Below are positions 61,506 to 64,000 of a stretch of DNA of 64,000 nucleotides, in pieces. The notes under the pieces were generated by a model, which saw only the letters and a program-made list of their open reading frames with translations, was not told where the DNA came from and ran no database searches. The position numbers and the translations under genes are program-made. Location: positions 58,181 through 122,180 of the forward strand of contig CAYTTR010000002.1 of assembly GCA_964440805.1 (NCBI GenBank), read 5' to 3'. How positions within the stretch are numbered: position 1 is the stretch's first letter; each line of letters begins with the position of its first letter. The DNA comes from CAYTTR01 sp964440805. Its GTDB lineage: Bacteria > Acidobacteriota > Aminicenantia > Aminicenantales > Aminicenantaceae.

Positions 61506-63881
61506 ATGCCTAATTCCAAACAGAATAAACCAAACAAACAAGACAAACGATATAAACAAGATAAACCAAATAAACTAAAAAAACATCTTATTTGGTTGGG
61601 AGCAGCGTGCTTGCTGGCGTTGGTGGTTTTTTTGTTTTTTTCCCAGCTTAAAAAAAGCCCTCTTTCACAGCTAAAAAAGAACGGCCCTTATAATTTTGTT
61701 CTGATTACAGTGGATACCCTCCGGGCAGACAGAATCGGCTGTTACGGGTTTGAAAATATTTCAACTCCCACCATGGACCTTTTCGCTTCAAGAGGAGTTA
61801 AATTCGAGACCTGCATTGCCCAGACTCCTCTCACCCTTCCTTCCCACACTTCTCTTCTTACCGGAACCTATCCTACTTTCCATGGAGTGAGAGATAACGG
61901 AGGTTTTCTGGTTCCCCAGCAGCTTACCACCTTGGCAGAACTTTTCAAGGATGCCGGTTACCAAACAGCCGCCTTTGTTGCTTCCTATGTCCTGGATTCA
62001 AAATGGGGACTCAACCAGGGATTTGATTTCTATTTCGACAGCTTTGATTTAAGCAAATATAAGACAATTTCTCTGGGAAATATCCAAAGGCCTGCTGATG
62101 AAGTCATTGATGAAGTTCTTTCCTGGTTTGAAGCACGGGGAGAAGAGAAATTTTTTACCTGGATCCACCTCTTTGACCCCCATACTCCATACGAGCCACC
62201 TTCTCCCTACAGGGAACAATATCCGGGCCGGCCTTATCTTGGGGAAATAGCCTACACTGATGCCCAATTGGGGCGGTTCTGGCAATACCTTGAGGAAAGA
62301 GGCCTCCTTTCAAATACAATCCTTGTTTTTGCCTCAGATCATGGAGAAAGCTTGGGAGAACACCGGGAAAGCACTCACGGTTTTTTTATATACCAGGCAG
62401 GAGTTCATGTCCCTCTCATTTTCATCACTCCTGAGAGAGAATTTCACGGTTTGAACAGCACTTCTGTAGTGGGACTGGTAGATGTAATGCCCACGATGGT
62501 GGAAATAGCCGGTCTTTCTCTGCCTGCTGAAGTTCAGGGAGAGAGTCTTCTTCCTTATTTCCTTAATAACCAAAATAATAAGGGAAAAGAAAGATTCTCC
62601 TATGCCGAAACTTTTTATCCCCGTTTCCATTACGGCTGGAGTGAGTTGAAGAGTATTCAGGACAGGCGTTATAAGCTGATTGTAGCTCCCAGACTTGAGC
62701 TTTATGACCTCCAGGAAGATCCCGGTGAATTACGCAATCAAGTGGATAATTATCCCCGAATCGCCAGAGATATGATGAGCAAGATAGAGAAATTTATTGA
62801 AGAAACGGGCAAGGGGGCTTTTGAAATTGACTATACTCATATTGATGAAGAAACCAGGCAGAAGCTTACTGCTCTGGGATATATTGGTTCTTTTACTAAA
62901 GTGTCTGATATAGAAGGACGAAAGTTAGGTGATCCCAAGGATAAAATAGAGGTTTTCAACAGCCTGTCCGAGGCTAAGGAGCTTGGCCTTCGAGGAGAAT
63001 TCGCGCGGGCCGTTTCTTTGGTGGGAGGGATAATAGAAGATGATCCCGAGGTAATCGATGCTTATTTTACTTTGGGAAACATTTATTACAGAGCAAGAGA
63101 ATTTGATAAGGCTCTGGAAAGTTTTCATCAAGCCCTTAAAAGAAATCCTACTGAGGTTTTCACCATAATCAATATTGCCAACTCTCATATAATGAAAGGG
63201 GAATTTACTCAGGCAGAAGATTTTCTCTTGGAGAAACTTCCCTCTATTCCTCCGGATTCACAGATATATTTCATTTTGGGTAATGTTTCCTATGCTTTAA
63301 AAAAATATGATGAAGCTGAAAGGTATTACCAGGAGTGCCTGCGGCTTAATCCCTCTTCAGCCTCTGCTTACAGTTCGCTGGGAGGAATATATGTAATAAA
63401 AGACCGGCTGGAAGAAGCTGAAGAGAAGCTTCGGCAGTCTCTTAAAATAAATCCCAAGCTGGAGCGGCTTCATTATTATTTAGCCAAGCTTCATGAAAAA
63501 AGGCAGGAGCTGCCGCAAGCTATGGAAGCCTATAAAAAAGAACTTGAAATTATGCCCCATAATTTCCGGGCCAGTTTCAATTTAGCCAGGCTGTACAGAA
63601 TAAATGGAGAAACCAATGAAGAAGAGAAATATCTGAAAATGACCTTGGACAGTAATCCCCGTTTTCCTTTGACTTATTTTTATTTAGCCCGCATCTATCT
63701 TAACAAGGGAGAAAAATACGAGGAGGCTGTTTCGCTCGTCAAGAAGGGAATCGAATTTAAACCGGAAAAAGAAGAGCTTCCCCTCGGTTATTTTTTACTG
63801 GCCGATCTCTACAACCGCTTAGGAGATGACCGGAAATCAGCTGAGTATGCCCGCCTGGGACAAAAAATCATTGAAGAATAA
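61506..63881 (+). CDS. Sulfatase-fold (alkaline phosphatase superfamily) membrane protein with TPR tail
   Basis: 791 residues. A basic cytoplasmic head (1-26), one transmembrane helix (28-46), the sulfatase-fold domain (about 62-430) and seven or more TPRs (about 500-785). Metal ligands are in ITVDTLRADRIG and FASDHGESLGEH. At the nucleophile, the canonical C/S-x-P-x-R is PLTLPSHTS with Thr110, so formylglycine cannot form; a phosphoester or phosphoglycerol-type reaction is likelier than sulfate removal. Residues 5-24 are encoded by a quasi-periodic repeat tract. No Met follows before the helix, so the start stays at 61506. The ribosome site is weak. Confidence 0.87.
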   Translation: MPNSKQNKPNKQDKRYKQDKPNKLKKHLIWLGAACLLALVVFLFFSQLKKSPLSQLKKNGPYNFVLITVDTLRADRIGCYGFENISTPTMDLFASRGVKFETCIAQTPLTLPSHTSLLTGTYPTFHGVRDNGGFLVPQQLTTLAELFKDAGYQTAAFVASYVLDSKWGLNQGFDFYFDSFDLSKYKTISLGNIQRPADEVIDEVLSWFEARGEEKFFTWIHLFDPHTPYEPPSPYREQYPGRPYLGEIAYTDAQLGRFWQYLEERGLLSNTILVFASDHGESLGEHRESTHGFFIYQAGVHVPLIFITPEREFHGLNSTSVVGLVDVMPTMVEIAGLSLPAEVQGESLLPYFLNNQNNKGKERFSYAETFYPRFHYGWSELKSIQDRRYKLIVAPRLELYDLQEDPGELRNQVDNYPRIARDMMSKIEKFIEETGKGAFEIDYTHIDEETRQKLTALGYIGSFTKVSDIEGRKLGDPKDKIEVFNSLSEAKELGLRGEFARAVSLVGGIIEDDPEVIDAYFTLGNIYYRAREFDKALESFHQALKRNPTEVFTIINIANSHIMKGEFTQAEDFLLEKLPSIPPDSQIYFILGNVSYALKKYDEAERYYQECLRLNPSSASAYSSLGGIYVIKDRLEEAEEKLRQSLKINPKLERLHYYLAKLHEKRQELPQAMEAYKKELEIMPHNFRASFNLARLYRINGETNEEEKYLKMTLDSNPRFPLTYFYLARIYLNKGEKYEEAVSLVKKGIEFKPEKEELPLGYFLLADLYNRLGDDRKSAEYARLGQKIIEE
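61517..61585. repeat. Quasi-periodic AAACAAGA-type tract inside the sulfatase-fold gene
   Basis: Repeated words AAACCAAACAAACAAGACAA, then ACGATATAAACAAGATAAAC. They encode the Lys/Asn/Gln-rich head of the protein. The same kind of tract lies at 46297-46346. Confidence 0.5.
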
Positions 63882-63886
63882 AGAAG

Positions 63887-63918
63887 GGGGACGTTCCCCA
63901 AAGGGACACCCCTTCCTC
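63887..63918. repeat. REP-like repeat arm (site C)
   Basis: GGGGACGTTCCCC, AAAGGGACACC and CCTTCCTC, nearly identical to the right arm of site B in inverse. It starts 5 bases after the preceding stop codon. Any partner arm lies beyond the window end; the remaining bases to 64000 show no other feature. Confidence 0.7.
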
Positions 63919-64000
63919 TAAAGAAATAGAACCTTTTTTCTTTTTTAATAGTAGGCTTTGTCCCGAGGTGACGTGAATCAAATCTGGATAAAGGTGCAGG

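Overview
The window is a bacterial chromosome segment of moderate, slightly AT-rich composition with about 50 protein genes and one tRNA. The mix of a CarboxypepD_reg-type TonB-dependent receptor, a GWxTD-domain protein, TPR-sulfatases, large S9 peptidases and a Gram-negative type IV pilus (T4P) system suggests an anaerobic or facultatively anaerobic diderm of the Acidobacteriota/Aminicenantes kind. That placement is inferred from gene content; no rRNA or marker protein in the window settles it. Anaerobic growth is supported by a class III (oxygen-sensitive) ribonucleotide reductase operon.

Layout. 1-850: tail of an Lrp/AsnC regulator, a REP-like inverted repeat, and speD. 897-5497: an NtrC-type sigma54 response regulator, an unusual PDZ-membrane-GAF-PAS histidine kinase, and a small secreted protein, all on the minus strand. 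5653-13212: a T4P assembly operon (pilC, pilB, pilM, pilN, pilO, pilP-like, secretin). 13269-18485: a CAU tRNA, tilS, an asparagine-synthase-like amidotransferase and a GT-C-like membrane protein. 18874-25370: a minor pilin operon ending in a PilY1-like adhesin. 25578-28850 (minus): an ABC exporter pair, a TPR protein and the prepilin peptidase. 28890-34256 (minus): an S9 peptidase, a flavin reductase, a double ferritin-like protein and a metallophosphatase. 34634-42487: an agmatinase, an fRMsr-like GAF protein with an eroded end, a small conserved protein, a lipoprotein, an amidase, an MFS transporter, a HAD phosphatase and YjbQ. 42775-46762: nrdD, a glutaredoxin, nrdG, dut and OsmC. 46885-53671: a degenerate HD-GYP membrane protein and a minus-strand lipid-enzyme operon (PHP hydrolase, CDP-alcohol phosphatidyltransferase, radical SAM, VTT protein, lipid kinase). 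53793-63881: GNAT, TPR and GWxTD proteins, a TonB receptor and a sulfatase-fold TPR protein.

Most pilus components are present in three blocks: assembly machinery, minor pilins with PilY1, and prepilin peptidase. The adjacent sigma54 two-component system is a plausible PilS/PilR-like regulator. No major pilin or pilT is seen. The secretin carries a C-terminal cohesin-like domain, while the minor pilins and PilY1 carry acidic Ca-loop motifs, which raises the possibility of a cohesin/dockerin-like interaction inside a pilus machine.

Intergenic DNA is unusually structured. It holds a REP-like family (three sites, two of them directly upstream of the polyamine genes speD and speB), a dispersed quasi-periodic repeat family, a MITE-like element, a G-quadruplex-type tract, a 118-nt rod-like hairpin between converging pilus genes, and a structured nrdD leader behind tandem NrdR boxes.
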